Positions 8,563 through 19,955 of a stretch of DNA of 47,896 nucleotides are shown here, one piece after another. The first letter of the stretch is position 1. Every line of letters starts with the position of its first letter. The DNA is from Candidatus Nanopelagicales bacterium (GTDB lineage: Bacteria; Actinomycetota; Actinomycetes; S36-B12): assembly GCA_017857705.1 (NCBI GenBank), contig JAFMCP010000005.1, positions 1 to 47,896 of the forward strand, written 5' to 3'. The position numbers and the translations under genes are program-made. The notes beneath the pieces are model-generated. The model was given only the letters and a program-made list of their open reading frames with translations. It was not told the origin of the DNA and made no database searches.

Positions 8563-9456
8563 ATGTCTAGTGAAATCAGCACCGGTACCAGCCGCGTAAA
8601 GCGTGGAATGGCCGAAATGCTCAAGGGCGGTGTGATCATGGATGTGGTCAACGTCGAGCAAGCCAAAATAGCTGAAGACGCAGGTGCGGTTGCGGTCATG
8701 GCACTTGAGCGAGTGCCAGCGGATATTCGCGCCGAGGGTGGCGTGAGTCGCATGTCAGACCCAGACATGATCGATGCCATCAGGGCAGCTGTCAGCATTC
8801 CAGTGATGGCAAAGGTTCGGATAGGACACTTCGCGGAAGCTCAGATTTTGGAATCACTCGGAGTGGACTACATCGATGAATCAGAGGTTTTATCACCGGC
8901 TGATTATGCAAACCACATTGATAAGTGGAAGTTCACCGTGCCCTTCGTGTGCGGCGCGACCAACCTCGGCGAAGCGCTGCGTCGTCTGACCGAAGGCGCC
9001 GCGATGATCCGCTCAAAAGGCGAGGCTGGCACCGGCGACGTGTCCAATGCGGTAACACATATGCGTAAAATCAGATCGGAAGTATTGCGTCTTTCATCCA
9101 TGGCACCCGACGAACTCTTTGTGGCAGCCAAAGAATTACAGGCTCCTTATGATCTTGTAGCGGAGGTTGCCCGAACTGGATCACTCCCCACGGTCCTCTT
9201 CACTGCAGGTGGGATTGCAACGCCTGCCGACGCCGCACTCATGATGCAGCTTGGTGCTGATGGCGTTTTCGTCGGTAGCGGAATCTTCAAATCAGGTAAC
9301 CCAGCAGAGCGTGCGAATGCGGTAGTGCAGGCAACAATGCACTATGACAACCCCGATGTCATCGCAAAGGTGAGCCGAGGGTTAGGTGAGGCGATGGTTG
9401 GTATCAATGTTGCGGATATTCCGGTCCATCACCGTCTGGAAGATCGTGGCTGGTAA
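8563..9456 (+). CDS. pdxS: Pyridoxal 5'-phosphate synthase, synthase subunit
   Basis: Makes PLP from ribose 5-phosphate, glyceraldehyde 3-phosphate and ammonia supplied by PdxT. It is a 297-residue (beta/alpha)8 barrel. Lys84 in [10 protein letters not shown] is the Schiff-base lysine, [10 protein letters not shown] gives the active-site Asp, and the C-terminal [20 protein letters not shown] phosphate-binding region is intact. The ATG at 8563 is chosen because GAAGGA lies 8 nt before it; the ATG at 8554 sits inside that site. pdxT follows after 6 nt. The 113 nt upstream hold a possible -10 (TATCAT, 8501-8506) without a good -35. Confidence 0.97.
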   Translation: MSSEISTGTSRVKRGMAEMLKGGVIMDVVNVEQAKIAEDAGAVAVMALERVPADIRAEGGVSRMSDPDMIDAIRAAVSIPVMAKVRIGHFAEAQILESLGVDYIDESEVLSPADYANHIDKWKFTVPFVCGATNLGEALRRLTEGAAMIRSKGEAGTGDVSNAVTHMRKIRSEVLRLSSMAPDELFVAAKELQAPYDLVAEVARTGSLPTVLFTAGGIATPADAALMMQLGADGVFVGSGIFKSGNPAERANAVVQATMHYDNPDVIAKVSRGLGEAMVGINVADIPVHHRLEDRGW

Positions 9457-9462
9457 GTCTTA

Positions 9463-10074
9463 ATGCAGTCAGTTCCCACAATTGGGGTGCTGGCCATTCA
9501 AGGTGGAGTTCGTGAGCACCTTCACGCACTTGAACTATCGGGGGCACGCGGCACTCTGGTTAAAACGCGTATGCAGCTTGATGAGGTCGCCGCTTTAATT
9601 ATTCCCGGAGGCGAGTCCAGCACCATGGATAAGCTGGCGCGAACTTTCGGGTTGATGGAGCCCCTGCGTGAGGCACGCGCGGGTGGGCTGCCGATGTTTG
9701 GCTCATGCGCGGGAATGATTATGTTGGCTGACCGCATTTCCGGGGCGATTGCGGATCAAGAGTCGATAGGTGGCCTAGATATAACCGTCGAGCGGAACGC
9801 GTTCGGCGGGCAAACACACTCATTTGAGACCGGGATTGTGATCAAAGGGATTAGGGATCCAGAGCAAGAATTCGAGGGTGTATTTATTCGGGCCCCTTGG
9901 GTGATCACAGCAGGTGAATCCACAGATGTAATTGCAGAGATAAGTTCGGGCCCGCACGAGGGTAGGATCGTGGGAGTGCGAAGTGACACTCTGATGGCAA
10001 CGTCATTTCACCCTGAATTAACCGCGGACCCTAGGGTCCATGAGTTGTTTGTAGAGATGGTGAGGAATTCATGA
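9463..10074 (+). CDS. pdxT: Pyridoxal 5'-phosphate synthase, glutaminase subunit
   Basis: Class I glutamine amidotransferase that releases ammonia from glutamine and channels it to PdxS; the two form a 12+12 complex in known members. The 203 residues carry the catalytic triad Cys82 (FGSCAGMI), His183 and Glu185 (FHPEL), and the IPGGESST oxyanion loop. It lies 6 nt after pdxS, and its TGA overlaps the yebC ATG, so pdxS-pdxT-yebC form one transcript, as in other Actinobacteria. Confidence 0.96.
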   Translation: MQSVPTIGVLAIQGGVREHLHALELSGARGTLVKTRMQLDEVAALIIPGGESSTMDKLARTFGLMEPLREARAGGLPMFGSCAGMIMLADRISGAIADQESIGGLDITVERNAFGGQTHSFETGIVIKGIRDPEQEFEGVFIRAPWVITAGESTDVIAEISSGPHEGRIVGVRSDTLMATSFHPELTADPRVHELFVEMVRNS

Positions 10075-10832
10075 GTGGTCATTCCAAGTGGGCAACCACA
10101 AAGCACAAAAAAGCAGTCATTGATGCCCGTCGTGGAAAACTCTTTGCCAAGCTCATTAAGAATATTGAAGTTGCGGCCCGACAGGGCGGAGGAGACCTCG
10201 AGGGTAATCCAACGTTATTTGACGCGGTTCAAAAGGCTCGTAAGAATTCGGTGCCCTTGGATAACATCGAACGTGCGGTTAAGCGTGGCTCCGGTGCTGA
10301 AACTGGCGGGGCTGATTGGCAGACAATCATGTACGAAGGCTACGGACCGGGGGGCGTCGCTGTACTAGTCGAATGTCTCACCGACAATAGAAACCGGGCA
10401 GCCTCCGAGGTTCGGGTTGCGATGACTCGCAACGGCGGATCAATGGCTGATCCTGGAAGCGTGTCATATCTTTTTGGCCGCAAGGGTGTTGTAATTGTCA
10501 ATAAGGTCTCCGAAGGCCAAGAAGTTTCCGAGGATCAAATCCTTGATGCGGTTCTCGAGGCCGGCGCACAAGAGGTCAATGACCACGGCGAGTCATTTGA
10601 AATTGTTTCGGAGGCGACCGACGTTGTGGCAGTACGAATGGCTCTACAGGGTGCTGGAATCGATTACGAATCCGCTGAGGCAACATTTATTCCCAGCATG
10701 ACAGTTCCCATGGATGAAGAGGGCGCAATGCAACTCTTTCGAATGCTGGAGGCCTTAGAAGATAGCGATGACGTCCAAAACGTGTACGCGAACTTCGACG
10801 TTTCTGACGATATTATGGATGCGGTCGGTTAG
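10071..10832 (+). CDS. yebC: YebC/TACO1-family regulator
   Basis: 253 residues, the normal length. The N-terminus [20 protein letters not shown] and the following [17 protein letters not shown] block are diagnostic. Family members were first described as DNA-binding regulators (in some species of the ruv genes), and recent work on relatives links them to translation of difficult peptide stretches. The ruvC gene lies 1.5 kb downstream, with the acyltransferase gene between them. ATGA overlap with pdxT sets the start. Confidence 0.93.
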   Translation: MSGHSKWATTKHKKAVIDARRGKLFAKLIKNIEVAARQGGGDLEGNPTLFDAVQKARKNSVPLDNIERAVKRGSGAETGGADWQTIMYEGYGPGGVAVLVECLTDNRNRAASEVRVAMTRNGGSMADPGSVSYLFGRKGVVIVNKVSEGQEVSEDQILDAVLEAGAQEVNDHGESFEIVSEATDVVAVRMALQGAGIDYESAEATFIPSMTVPMDEEGAMQLFRMLEALEDSDDVQNVYANFDVSDDIMDAVG

Positions 10833-10834
10833 TA

Positions 10835-12238
10835 ATGGTTACGGAGTCTGTTGGCAAGCAACTTCGAGGTTGGGACGCCGCAACGTTTCGCACAGCTAGT
10901 GGTGATCCCACAATGCGTTCAACGGTTGTCGCCATGGCGATACTGGATTCGGCCCCTGATTGGAATCGACTTCGGTCACGACTCGAACGCCTTACACTTT
11001 TTGTTCCTGAGCTTCGGATGCGACCACTGTATGGAACCGTCGGTTTTTCTGTTCCTCGACTGAGCATTGACCCGGACTTTGATCTGGATTTTCATGTGCG
11101 CCGGTATCGACTTCCCGAAGGCGGTGGGTGGAATGATTTGTTATCTGATGCCCGCCGGATTAGTTTGGGGGACTTTGACCATAATCGGCCGTTGTGGGAA
11201 GCGACCCTAATTGAAGGATTACCAAATGGTCATAGCGCTTTTCTACTAAAATTGCACCACTCGATAGCCGATGGCGCCGCCACCGTCATGATCGCGTTAA
11301 CACTTTTTGAACTAGGTGCGGATACAAATCCTGACGAACCACTTCCACCAGATGCTCCCGTTGGAGCTGATGTCAGTTGGCAAGACGTTTTTGTCGCAAA
11401 TTCGATGGACAATCTAGCTCGGATCGCCGACGGCGCCAGAGGCCTTCTTGGGACCGCTTTTCGTCTGGCAAAGACTTCACTCACGGACCCGGCAATGGCC
11501 TATGAAAAAACAGTGGAAACGATTGGCTCGATTACTCGGGCAGCGACCGTCTATGACGCCCCACTCTCACCAATACTCACTGCGCGGGGGACCACTTATA
11601 CATTTGGAACATTGGAGTTTCCATTTGCAGATATCCGTGCGGCCGCAAAATCACGCGATTTGAGTGTCAATGATGCTTTTATGGCTGCGGTGATGACGGG
11701 CATGCAGGCGTATCACACGCGCCATGGCAGCTCTGCTGAGTCACTGCGCGTTAACGTGCCCATTTCGTTGCGGGGAGACGCTGGTGACCGAAGTGGTCAG
11801 GCTGCAAACGCCGTGGCAATTGCTCGATTCCCCATGCAGGTCGCTGGGAAATCAACCGTTGAATTGATGCAGCAGGCCCATGAACTTGTGGACAAGTGGA
11901 AACGCGAGCCAGCAATGCGACTGGCAGACCCCCTTGCTGAGGTAAGTTGGTTTGTTCCTGTACCCATGTTGGCGTCCGTGGCTAGAGCCTCTGACATCAC
12001 AACGAGTAATGTTCCTGGCCCACCAATTCCTATTTACTTGGCTGGTAGCCGCATGATTGCCGTCTACCCATTAGTGGCGACAATCGGGGCCGCGGTGAAT
12101 GTCACCATGGTGACCTACGATTCCAAGGCGTTCATCGGAGTCTCAACCGATGACCGTGCAATTGATGATCATGTCGATTTAATGCATGATCTCCGCGCGG
12201 GCTTCCATGCAGTAACCCTTGTGGGCGATACTCTCTAA
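10835..12238 (+). CDS. Wax ester synthase/diacylglycerol acyltransferase (WS/DGAT)
   Basis: 467-residue acyltransferase of the family that makes storage triacylglycerol or wax esters from acyl-CoA. The catalytic HHxxxDG is HHSIADG (His141, His142, Asp146, Gly147). The [11 protein letters not shown] strand before it and the C-terminal SNVPGPP motif are both present, so both halves of the fold look complete. It begins 2 nt after the yebC stop, with no clear ribosome site, so translation is probably coupled. This gene is not part of the yebC-ruvC order I remember for Mycobacterium, so it may be an insertion in this lineage. The substrate cannot be told from sequence. Confidence 0.88.
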   Translation: MVTESVGKQLRGWDAATFRTASGDPTMRSTVVAMAILDSAPDWNRLRSRLERLTLFVPELRMRPLYGTVGFSVPRLSIDPDFDLDFHVRRYRLPEGGGWNDLLSDARRISLGDFDHNRPLWEATLIEGLPNGHSAFLLKLHHSIADGAATVMIALTLFELGADTNPDEPLPPDAPVGADVSWQDVFVANSMDNLARIADGARGLLGTAFRLAKTSLTDPAMAYEKTVETIGSITRAATVYDAPLSPILTARGTTYTFGTLEFPFADIRAAAKSRDLSVNDAFMAAVMTGMQAYHTRHGSSAESLRVNVPISLRGDAGDRSGQAANAVAIARFPMQVAGKSTVELMQQAHELVDKWKREPAMRLADPLAEVSWFVPVPMLASVARASDITTSNVPGPPIPIYLAGSRMIAVYPLVATIGAAVNVTMVTYDSKAFIGVSTDDRAIDDHVDLMHDLRAGFHAVTLVGDTL

Positions 12239-12314
12239 TCGACGGAACGTAAACCAATGTGGGAACCGGAGATCGGTTGCAGGGTCAGCCTGGCAAACGA
12301 GTGAAAGAGGTTTT

Positions 12315-12830
12315 ATGCGAGTACTGGGGATAGATCCAGGGCTCACCCGTTGTGGTGTCGCTGTGATTGACGGTTCCCCGGGTCGCCCAGTTCAGGCGCA
12401 TTTTGTCGGTGTAATCACCACGTCTGCACAGAGTGAGCTCTGCGATCGATTAACCATTTTGCACGATGAATTATCGCTGATCATCGATAAATACTCGCCT
12501 ACAGTCATCGCAATAGAACGTGTATTTAGCCAGCAGAATGTTCGATCAGCTATGTCGACAGCTCAGGCTGCAGGTATTGGTCTGCTTCTTGCAGGTCAAC
12601 GCGGAATTCGAGTCGGGATGCACACACCGACCGAAGTGAAGGCCGCCGTGACGGGCAATGGAAGGGCGGATAAGAATCAAGTGACGATGATGGTCACCAA
12701 AATTGCTCAACTCAAGGAGGCACCCAAGCCAGCGGACGCAGCGGATGCTCTTGCAATCGCAATCACTGCAGCATGGCGCGGAAGTGTTGAGGCAAAATAC
12801 GAGGCGGCTCGAAAGGCTTACGCAAGATGA
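12315..12830 (+). CDS. ruvC: Crossover junction endodeoxyribonuclease RuvC
   Basis: Resolves Holliday junctions by paired cuts during recombination repair. The 171 residues carry all four acidic catalytic residues: Asp7 (VLGIDPG), Glu68 (IAIERVF), Asp141 and Asp144 ([10 protein letters not shown]). The ATG at 12315 has AAAGAGG 4 nt before it; upstream in-frame codons lack support. The 76 nt before it contain no clear promoter. It is the first gene of ruvC-ruvA-ruvB, and its stop overlaps the ruvA start. Confidence 0.96.
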   Translation: MRVLGIDPGLTRCGVAVIDGSPGRPVQAHFVGVITTSAQSELCDRLTILHDELSLIIDKYSPTVIAIERVFSQQNVRSAMSTAQAAGIGLLLAGQRGIRVGMHTPTEVKAAVTGNGRADKNQVTMMVTKIAQLKEAPKPADAADALAIAITAAWRGSVEAKYEAARKAYAR

Positions 12831-13441
12831 TCTCATTCATTCGCGGTGAGGTCTGGAAGTCGGGACCCGACTTCGTGGTCGTTGATACGGGAGACCAAGG
12901 CATCAAAGTACTTTGCCCACCGGCGACCGCGTTGAATTTGAGAGTCGGAGATCCCGTTTTTCTCTTCACTGCTTTGATTGTTCGTGAGGATTCATGGACC
13001 CTGTACGGCTTCGCCGAGGAGGACCAGTGTGCGATGTTTGACCTAGTTCAGACTGTGACCGGAATCGGACCACGAATTGCATTGGGGGTGGTGGCGAGTC
13101 TTTCGCCTACAGACTTCGCTGACGCGATTATTTCCGAGGATTTGGCTGCCTTAATTTCCATTTCTGGGATTGGCAAAAAGGGTGCAGCCCGAATGGTCCT
13201 TGAACTCAAGGACAAAGTGGTGGCAACCGGTGAAAAAGGCACGTTGGGTTCCCGCACCAAACGCGCGCAAACCTGGCGTCTCGCAGTTGGTACTGGGCTC
13301 GCATCCCTAGGTTGGACCGCTCGAGAAGCCGAAGCTGCGATGGATTCGGTGGCCGAAAACTACCCAGAATTGTTGGCGCAGGCGGAACCAGATGTTGGCG
13401 AATTGCTCAAGGCCTCACTTCGATCCTTGGATCGCTCATGA
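12827..13441 (+). CDS. ruvA: Holliday junction branch migration protein RuvA
   Basis: Binds the four-way junction and loads RuvB. 204 residues: an N-terminal OB-fold domain ([20 protein letters not shown]), two helix-hairpin-helix motifs ([14 protein letters not shown] and [19 protein letters not shown]), a flexible linker, and a C-terminal RuvB-binding domain (about 155-204). Start and stop each overlap the neighbouring ruv gene by ATGA, which suggests matched translation of the complex. Confidence 0.96.
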   Translation: MISFIRGEVWKSGPDFVVVDTGDQGIKVLCPPATALNLRVGDPVFLFTALIVREDSWTLYGFAEEDQCAMFDLVQTVTGIGPRIALGVVASLSPTDFADAIISEDLAALISISGIGKKGAARMVLELKDKVVATGEKGTLGSRTKRAQTWRLAVGTGLASLGWTAREAEAAMDSVAENYPELLAQAEPDVGELLKASLRSLDRS

Positions 13442-14475
13442 GCGAGCCCCTTGTTTTCGCCGAATCGCATGACGATGACCTTGAAGTAGAAGGAGCACTC
13501 AGGCCTACGAGTTTACGGGAGTTTATCGGGCAAGATCGGGTCAAATCACAATTGGGATTGGTTCTCGAGGCTGCCAATCGTCGCGGAGGAGTCTGCGATC
13601 ACGTGCTCCTTAGTGGCCCTCCAGGTTTGGGCAAAACCACGCTGGCAACGATTATCGCCAGCGAACTCGGCGCTCCTGTTCGTTTAACTTCAGGACCTGC
13701 GTTACAACATGCAGGAGATGTTGCTGCCGTCCTGTCGAGCCTGCAGCCCGGGGAAGTCCTATTTCTCGATGAAATTCACCGAACAGCCCGTGCGGCGGAG
13801 GAAATGCTCTATTTAGCGATGGAGGACTTCCGAGTTGATGTAATGGTAGGCAAAGGTCCAGGGGCAACCGCCATTCCGATTGACATCGCGCCATTCACAT
13901 TGGTTGGAGCAACCACTCGCGCGGGGTTGCTCCCATCGCCGCTTAGAGATCGTTTTGGGTTCACCGCGCACCTCGATTTTTATGAGAGCTCGGACTTGGC
14001 AACTATTATTGATCGAAGCGCGCGCCTGCTCGGGGTGGAACTCACAAAGGATGGTGCGGGTGAATTGGCTGGACGGTGCCGAGGAACACCTCGGATTGCG
14101 AATCGCCTTTTGCGTCGAGTCAGGGATTGGGCCCAGGTACACGGAACTGGTGTGGTCGATCTTGATGCGGCGCGAAAAGCATTAGAACTTTATGAAGTTG
14201 ACTCATTGGGGCTCGATCGCATTGACCGAGCAATCCTTGATGTACTTATCAATCGTTTTGATGGTGGACCGGTTGGACTGTCGACTCTAGCCGTGGCTGT
14301 AGCCGAGGAACCCGAAACTGTCGAGTCGGTCAGTGAGCCTTTTCTTGTTCGGCTGGGGCTTCTCACTCGCACACCTCGAGGCCGTGTAGCGACCGCCGCG
14401 GCGTGGAAACATTTAGGAGTGACAGGGACACCGAAAGAGCCACCCGGTCAGGGAAGTTTTGAATTGCCCCTCTAA
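13438..14475 (+). CDS. ruvB: Holliday junction branch migration ATPase RuvB
   Basis: Hexameric AAA+ motor for branch migration. 345 residues. Walker A is GPPGLGKTT (60-68), Walker B is LFLDEIHR, sensor 1 lies in LVGATTRAG, and the C-terminal winged helix includes [12 protein letters not shown]. The ATG at 13438 overlaps the ruvA TGA; starting further upstream would read through ruvA in another frame. The next gene, yajC, follows after 57 nt with its own strong ribosome site and a possible -10 (TACCCT, about 14500). Confidence 0.97.
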   Translation: MSEPLVFAESHDDDLEVEGALRPTSLREFIGQDRVKSQLGLVLEAANRRGGVCDHVLLSGPPGLGKTTLATIIASELGAPVRLTSGPALQHAGDVAAVLSSLQPGEVLFLDEIHRTARAAEEMLYLAMEDFRVDVMVGKGPGATAIPIDIAPFTLVGATTRAGLLPSPLRDRFGFTAHLDFYESSDLATIIDRSARLLGVELTKDGAGELAGRCRGTPRIANRLLRRVRDWAQVHGTGVVDLDAARKALELYEVDSLGLDRIDRAILDVLINRFDGGPVGLSTLAVAVAEEPETVESVSEPFLVRLGLLTRTPRGRVATAAAWKHLGVTGTPKEPPGQGSFELPL

Positions 14476-14532
14476 AACGTAAAACCTAGCGAGGGCGGTA
14501 CCCTACTAATACACACCACCCTAAGGAGATCT

Positions 14533-14817
14533 ATGGATATCTTGAGCCTTGCCCCGATCCTTCTGCTCGTTGTTGCTTTCTATTTTTTGCTTATTAGGCC
14601 GCAAAAGAATCGGCAAAAAAAACATGCTGAAATGGTGAGTGCTGTAACACCGGGAACTGAGGTCATGACGACCGCAGGCATTTTTGGCACAATCCGTGAA
14701 GCCAGTGAGGATGAATTGAGCCTGGAGATCGCACCGGGAACAGTGATTCGAATACTTCCTGCTGCAGTTTCTAAGGTTATCTACCCGACTCTGCTCCCAA
14801 TGGACGACGCAGAGTAG
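14533..14817 (+). CDS. yajC: Preprotein translocase subunit YajC
   Basis: Small Sec accessory membrane protein that associates with SecDF. 94 residues: one membrane helix (about 4-22, LAPILLLVVAFYFLLI) ending in the family RPQKNRQKK motif, then a cytoplasmic domain with the conserved GTEVMTTAGIFGTI. The ribosome site TAAGGAGA lies just before the ATG. secD follows 82 nt downstream. Confidence 0.93.
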   Translation: MDILSLAPILLLVVAFYFLLIRPQKNRQKKHAEMVSAVTPGTEVMTTAGIFGTIREASEDELSLEIAPGTVIRILPAAVSKVIYPTLLPMDDAE

Positions 14818-14899
14818 ATTTCACATCTTGTGCGGGAGAAATCCTGTGCTCAGACTTGTCATCATGCACCTGCACTTGGTGCACCGATAAAGGAGCCAT

Positions 14900-16477
14900 G
14901 TGGCAACATCAGCGAAAGCGCTTCCTTGGCGCCTGTTATCACTTCTATTCTTTATCCTGATCGGCTTCAGTGTCTGGGCATTTTTCCCCGGATCCAACAA
15001 CACGATCCGACTGGGGCTTGATCTTCAGGGAGGAACGCAGGTAATTCTCGTCCCTGAAGCAGTCACCGACGGTGCGGAGATAACTGACGAGCAACTAGCG
15101 CAGACCGTGGAGATTCTTCGCGCTCGAGTGAATGGTCTCGGAGTTGCTGAAGCTGAGGTAACCACTCAGGGTTCAGGTGACGGAGCAGCCATTGTTGTTT
15201 CTGTCCCAGGGCTAAATCAAGACCGAATTGTTGAGTTGGTTCAGCAAACAGCGCTTCTCAACTTTCGACCAGTCTGGGACATTTACGCACCGAATCCTGT
15301 GACTCCCACAGGTGGCGCTGTGTCCGCCACACCCGTGCCACCCGTGCAGGCTGTTGAAAATTCGCCTGAGTTCCAAAGTGAACTCGCCGCACTAGACTGC
15401 ACGGATCCCGTCGTAATCGCAGGTGGAACCCCGGATGACCCGGAAAAGTGGCTGGGAACTTGTGAGCAGACCGGTGCCACCAAGTATTCACTGCAGCCCG
15501 CCTTTATCGAAGGCACAAACGTAACCGATGCCACAGCCCAACTTCCACAAGGTGGAGTTACGTGGGTCGTCAGTCTTGAGTTCGATTCGCAAGGCGCTTC
15601 AGCTTTGTCGCAGGCATCCACGCAATTAAGCGCCCTGCCCGAGTGTGGTACCGGTGCGCAGCCTTGCAATGCGTTTGCCATTGTTCTTGATGGTGTTGTT
15701 GTGTCGGCCCCTAGATTCAACGAACCAATTCTTGGCGGACAAGCACAAATTGAAGGTAGTTTCACAGCACAAGAGGCCAGAGATTTAGCGAGCATTCTTA
15801 AGTTCGGGGCACTTCCCATCACTTTAGATCCGGTTGATGTAACGACAATTTCACCTACGGTGGGAAATGATCAACTCGTAGCTGGTCTGATTGCCGGTGG
15901 AATTGGCCTAGTTCTTGTCATGCTGTACCTGCTGTTCTATTACCGCATGTTAGGTATTGTGGCTGGGCTTTCGCTGGTCGTGGCTGGTGGATTGGGATAC
16001 GTCATTTTCGTGGTCCTCAGTAAGAGCATTGGGCTCACCTTGACTCTAGCCGGCGTTGCGGGTGCAATCGTCGCAATTGGAATCACTGCCGACTCTTTCA
16101 TCGTTTATTTTGAACGGATTCGTGATGAAATCCGGGACGGCAAGTCGCTGCGACAGGCTTGTGACAGCGGGTGGATCCGGGCTAGGCGAACATTGTTGGC
16201 TGCCGACTTTGTCTCTCTACTTGCCGCCGTGGTTCTCTATCTCTTGTCCGTGGGTAGCGTTCGTGGTTTTGCATTTGTCCTCGGACTGATCACTGTCTTA
16301 GACGTTTTGGTTGCCTTCTGGTTCACGCATCCATTGACAGTCCTGATCGGAAGGACAGAGTTCATGCAGAAGGGTTCACGTTGGACCGGACTTGATCCCA
16401 ACCGACTGGGTGGAGTGAGCGTGGCCGACGCACTCGCGGGTAAATCTCGCCGCAAGCGAAGGGAGGCATCAGTATGA
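14900..16477 (+). CDS. secD: Protein translocase subunit SecD
   Basis: Membrane component that uses the proton gradient to aid late protein export and recycling. 525 residues: a first membrane helix (about 13-32), a large extracytoplasmic part starting with the GLDLQGGTQV motif, and five C-terminal helices (about 310-490). The GTG at 14900 has AAGGAG 4 nt upstream; the overlapping ATG at 14898 is in another frame and leads nowhere. An insert of low similarity at about 115-200 (Pro/Thr/Val-rich, two Cys) lengthens the extracytoplasmic part, as is common in Actinobacteria. Stop overlaps the secF start. Confidence 0.95.
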   Translation: MATSAKALPWRLLSLLFFILIGFSVWAFFPGSNNTIRLGLDLQGGTQVILVPEAVTDGAEITDEQLAQTVEILRARVNGLGVAEAEVTTQGSGDGAAIVVSVPGLNQDRIVELVQQTALLNFRPVWDIYAPNPVTPTGGAVSATPVPPVQAVENSPEFQSELAALDCTDPVVIAGGTPDDPEKWLGTCEQTGATKYSLQPAFIEGTNVTDATAQLPQGGVTWVVSLEFDSQGASALSQASTQLSALPECGTGAQPCNAFAIVLDGVVVSAPRFNEPILGGQAQIEGSFTAQEARDLASILKFGALPITLDPVDVTTISPTVGNDQLVAGLIAGGIGLVLVMLYLLFYYRMLGIVAGLSLVVAGGLGYVIFVVLSKSIGLTLTLAGVAGAIVAIGITADSFIVYFERIRDEIRDGKSLRQACDSGWIRARRTLLAADFVSLLAAVVLYLLSVGSVRGFAFVLGLITVLDVLVAFWFTHPLTVLIGRTEFMQKGSRWTGLDPNRLGGVSVADALAGKSRRKRREASV

Positions 16478-17562
16478 GCAAACTGTCAAACGTGGGTCAA
16501 CGACTGTACCGAGGTGACGTCTCCATCAACTTCGTTGGTCGGTGGAAAACTTGGTATGTGATCAGCGGAATCATTCTGCTCATCAGCGTCGGTGCTTTGT
16601 TCGGTCGAGGCCTAAACCTAGGTATTGAGTTCAAGGGGGGAGCAGACTTCTCACTCCCTTCTGCCACATGTTCGGTTGAAGATGCGCGAGCCGTTGCCGA
16701 AACTGAAACGGGTGCACAAACCATTGTCACGGTCACCGGTGCCGGCACCGTTCGGGTGCAAACACAAACCCTCACCCCGGCCGAGTCGTCAGTTCTTGCG
16801 GGTCAACTTGCGCAAGCGTGTGGGATTGAAAAGGATGACATCAAATATCAGGTTGTGGGACCAACTTGGGGTGCCGAGATTTCTGCCAAGGCCTTGCAGG
16901 GCCTGATCGTGTTCATCCTTCTCGTTTCCCTCTTCTTAACCTTGTATTTCGAGTGGCGAATGGCATTGAGCGCTTTAGTGGCGTTAGCCCATGATCTACT
17001 GATAACAATTGGTATCTATGCACTGATTGGGCTCGAAGTTACGCCTGCGTCGGTGATCGGACTCTTGACTATCTTGGGTTACTCCTTGTATGACACCGTG
17101 GTGGTCTTTGACAAAGTTAAGGAAAATACGCGTGGTCTGACCGGCCAGTCGGTGCTGACCTACAACGAAGCCGCGAACCTCGCGGTCAATCAAACTTTGG
17201 TCCGGTCTATCAATACGTCGATCGTTGCACTGCTACCTGTCATATCCATCATTTTCGTTGGCGCATTTTTACTTGGAGCAGGAACCTTGCTGGACTTGGC
17301 TGTAGTTCTTGGGATCGGGATGGCAGTAGGTACGTTTTCATCCATCTTTATTGCCACGCCGGTATTAGCCCAGTTGAAATCTGCAACACCTGAGATGAAG
17401 GCACTTTCGGCGCGGGTACATGCCCGTAGGACTCAGGTGCAGCGCAAGAAGTCCGAGTCGGGCAAAGATGCTTTGTCTACTGAGGAATTAACAAGCGCTC
17501 GAAATCTTGACCCTGTTGAGCGGTCCCAGCCCCGAAAGGTGCCGCGCTCTAAGCGCAAATGA
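16474..17562 (+). CDS. secF: Protein translocase subunit SecF
   Basis: Partner of SecD. 362 residues with six membrane helices: the first at about 27-45, then the GIEFKGGADF motif of the periplasmic domain, then five helices (about 140-310) including the TPASVIGLLTILGYSLYDTV signature. A basic, hydrophilic C-terminal tail of about 50 residues follows. ATGA overlap with secD shows strict co-expression. The next gene is rel; no adenine phosphoribosyltransferase gene (apt) lies between them, unlike the order I recall in Mycobacterium. Confidence 0.95.
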   Translation: MSKLSNVGQRLYRGDVSINFVGRWKTWYVISGIILLISVGALFGRGLNLGIEFKGGADFSLPSATCSVEDARAVAETETGAQTIVTVTGAGTVRVQTQTLTPAESSVLAGQLAQACGIEKDDIKYQVVGPTWGAEISAKALQGLIVFILLVSLFLTLYFEWRMALSALVALAHDLLITIGIYALIGLEVTPASVIGLLTILGYSLYDTVVVFDKVKENTRGLTGQSVLTYNEAANLAVNQTLVRSINTSIVALLPVISIIFVGAFLLGAGTLLDLAVVLGIGMAVGTFSSIFIATPVLAQLKSATPEMKALSARVHARRTQVQRKKSESGKDALSTEELTSARNLDPVERSQPRKVPRSKRK

Positions 17563-17633
17563 GGCTAGGCTTCGGCGCCCACAGCTAATTGAGCGTAGAA
17601 TGTTTACATCCGTTGCGCTGAGTGGGAGGGCAA

Positions 17634-19901
17634 ATGTCTGAAGACCTAGTTTCCCCGACGCCCTCGCTGTCTGAATTGGGCCCAGCACCGTTAAACGCAG
17701 AAAGTGGAATTCGATCTCGACTTTCACGGTTTAGTTCGAACCGGTCAGGTTCATCGGAAATTGAGCCGCTATTGCGGACTTTGCGTAAGTATCACCCTAA
17801 GTCCGACACCAAAGTTGTCGAGCGTGCATACGAAATGGCGAAGTACCTTCATCGTGATCAAAAACGTCGATCGGGCGAAGACTACATCACTCATCCTGTG
17901 GCTGTTGCTGAAATTCTCGCCGATCTTGGAATGACCTCGGCAACACTCGCAGCAGCACTTTTGCACGACACAGTTGAAGACTGTGGTTACTCCCTCGACG
18001 CATTGAGGGAAGATTTCGGTGATGAAATAGCACTGTTGGTGGATGGTGTAACCAAGCTCGACAAGGTCACTTACGGAGATGCCACTGCAGCGGAAACTGT
18101 GAGAAAAATGGTTGTCGCAATGGCCCGCGATATTAGAGTGCTGGTGATTAAGTTAACCGATCGCCTGCACAATATGCGAACCCTTCGTTATCTCCCGGAT
18201 GCGAAACAAGAAAAGAAGGCCCGCGAAACACTGGAAATTTATGCTCCACTCGCGCACCGGCTCGGGATCAATGCGATCAAATGGGAACTCGAAGACCTTG
18301 CTTTTGGCACTTTACATCCGAAAATGTTTGCCGAGATTGATTCATTGGTTGAACAGCGTGCCCCCTCACGTGAACGAAATTTAAATCTCATCATTACTCA
18401 ATTGAATGAGGACCTGCGAAACAGCAAAATCAAGGGTCAAGTAACAGGTCGACCCAAACATTATTATTCGATTTACCAAAAAATGATTGTACGCGGTCGT
18501 GACTTCAATGACATCTACGACTTGATTGGCGTTCGAATTTTGGTTGATTCGATTCGTGACTGTTATGCAACACTGGGAACGATCCATGCCCATTGGAGTC
18601 CAGTCCCTGGTCGCTTCAAAGACTTCATCGCTATGCCAAAATTCAATATGTATCAGTCATTGCACACTACGGTGATCGGCCCAGATGGAAAACCTGTCGA
18701 GGTTCAGATCCGAACCCATGAAATGCATAGGGCTTCTGAATACGGAGTGGCGGCACATTGGCGCTATAAACAGGGTGTTGAAGTAAAGACCGACGACTTC
18801 GCTTGGTTGCGGCAACTTGTCGATTGGCAACGTGAGACAGCCGATCCCAGTGAGTTCATGGATTCGCTGCGTTATGACCTCGGAACAGCAGAAGTGTATA
18901 TCTTTACCCCAAAGGGTGATGTGTTCTCGCTGCCAATCGATTCAACACCCGTTGATTTCGCCTATACGGTTCACACTGAAGTTGGGCACCGTTGCGTGGG
19001 GGCGCGGGTGAACGGAAAGCTTGTGCCGCTTGAGTCTGTGCTCAAAAATGGTGATGTCGTAGAAATATTCACGTCAAAATCTGATGGTTCAGGACCAAGT
19101 CGAGATTGGCTAAATTTTGTTGTATCTGCACGCGCGAAAAGCAAAATTAAAGCGTGGTTCTCCAAGGAACGACGCGAGGAGGCAGTGGATAACGGTAAAG
19201 ATCAAATAGTGAGGGCGGTACGCAAACAAGGCTTGCCGCTACAACGAATGATGACGAATACGGCACTCTCGAGTATTGCTGCGGGGCTGAATCAGGTTGA
19301 TGTAACGGCACTTTACGCGGCCGTCGGTGAAGGCAGGATTTCAGCTCAAACGATCGTTGCTCGACTCATCGACGTATCTGGTGGAGTCGATGGCGCTGCC
19401 GATGACACAGCTGAGGCCTTCAGACCCACATTTGGAACTGCAACGAAATCTCGCAATCATGACGTCGGGGTTTTGGTCAACGGCGCCGACGATGTCTGGG
19501 TGAAGTTGGCCCGGTGCTGCACGCCTGTCCCAGGTGATCCGATTTTTGGATTTGTAACTCGAGGTTCCGGCGTGTCCGTACATCGTGGTGACTGTGTAAA
19601 TGTGGATTCACTCAAATCTCAACCTGAACGACTGGTGGAAGTCTCGTGGGCACCGACCCCAAACAGCATGTTCTTGGTCAACATCGCGGTCGAAGCTCTG
19701 GATAGGGCCCGCTTATTGGCCGATGTCACTAGAGCACTGTCTGACACGCATGTAAATATTTTGAGCGCCTCGGTTGCCACAACAAGAGATAGAATTGCTA
19801 CATCGCGTTTCACATTTGAGATGGCTGATCCTAAGCATCTCGGCTCAGTTATCAAAGCGGTGCGGGGGGTTGAAGGCGTCTTTGATGCCTACCGTGTTTA
19901 G
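17634..19901 (+). CDS. rel: Bifunctional (p)ppGpp synthetase/hydrolase (Rel)
   Basis: Makes and degrades the stringent-response alarmone. 755 residues with the complete long-RSH layout: hydrolase HD domain ([10 protein letters not shown], then [12 protein letters not shown]), synthetase domain ([21 protein letters not shown]), TGS domain ([15 protein letters not shown]), a zinc-finger-type Cys stretch ([13 protein letters not shown]) and a C-terminal ACT domain. RFKD rather than an ExDD motif in the synthetase fits a bifunctional enzyme. The ATG at 17634 follows GGGAGGG at 17624-17630; a TAGAAT at 17596-17601 is a possible -10. It converges on the DUF349 gene. Confidence 0.96.
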   Translation: MSEDLVSPTPSLSELGPAPLNAESGIRSRLSRFSSNRSGSSEIEPLLRTLRKYHPKSDTKVVERAYEMAKYLHRDQKRRSGEDYITHPVAVAEILADLGMTSATLAAALLHDTVEDCGYSLDALREDFGDEIALLVDGVTKLDKVTYGDATAAETVRKMVVAMARDIRVLVIKLTDRLHNMRTLRYLPDAKQEKKARETLEIYAPLAHRLGINAIKWELEDLAFGTLHPKMFAEIDSLVEQRAPSRERNLNLIITQLNEDLRNSKIKGQVTGRPKHYYSIYQKMIVRGRDFNDIYDLIGVRILVDSIRDCYATLGTIHAHWSPVPGRFKDFIAMPKFNMYQSLHTTVIGPDGKPVEVQIRTHEMHRASEYGVAAHWRYKQGVEVKTDDFAWLRQLVDWQRETADPSEFMDSLRYDLGTAEVYIFTPKGDVFSLPIDSTPVDFAYTVHTEVGHRCVGARVNGKLVPLESVLKNGDVVEIFTSKSDGSGPSRDWLNFVVSARAKSKIKAWFSKERREEAVDNGKDQIVRAVRKQGLPLQRMMTNTALSSIAAGLNQVDVTALYAAVGEGRISAQTIVARLIDVSGGVDGAADDTAEAFRPTFGTATKSRNHDVGVLVNGADDVWVKLARCCTPVPGDPIFGFVTRGSGVSVHRGDCVNVDSLKSQPERLVEVSWAPTPNSMFLVNIAVEALDRARLLADVTRALSDTHVNILSASVATTRDRIATSRFTFEMADPKHLGSVIKAVRGVEGVFDAYRV

Positions 19902-19955
19902 TCGTTGCTGAAGGATGGTCAAGTGCTTTTCCAGCTGGGTCTGGTTGGGTAAGAA

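Noticed and set aside
15283-15822. 179-codon minus-strand open frame opposite secD
   Set aside because: Antisense to the conserved extracytoplasmic part of SecD, with no family resemblance and no start signal.
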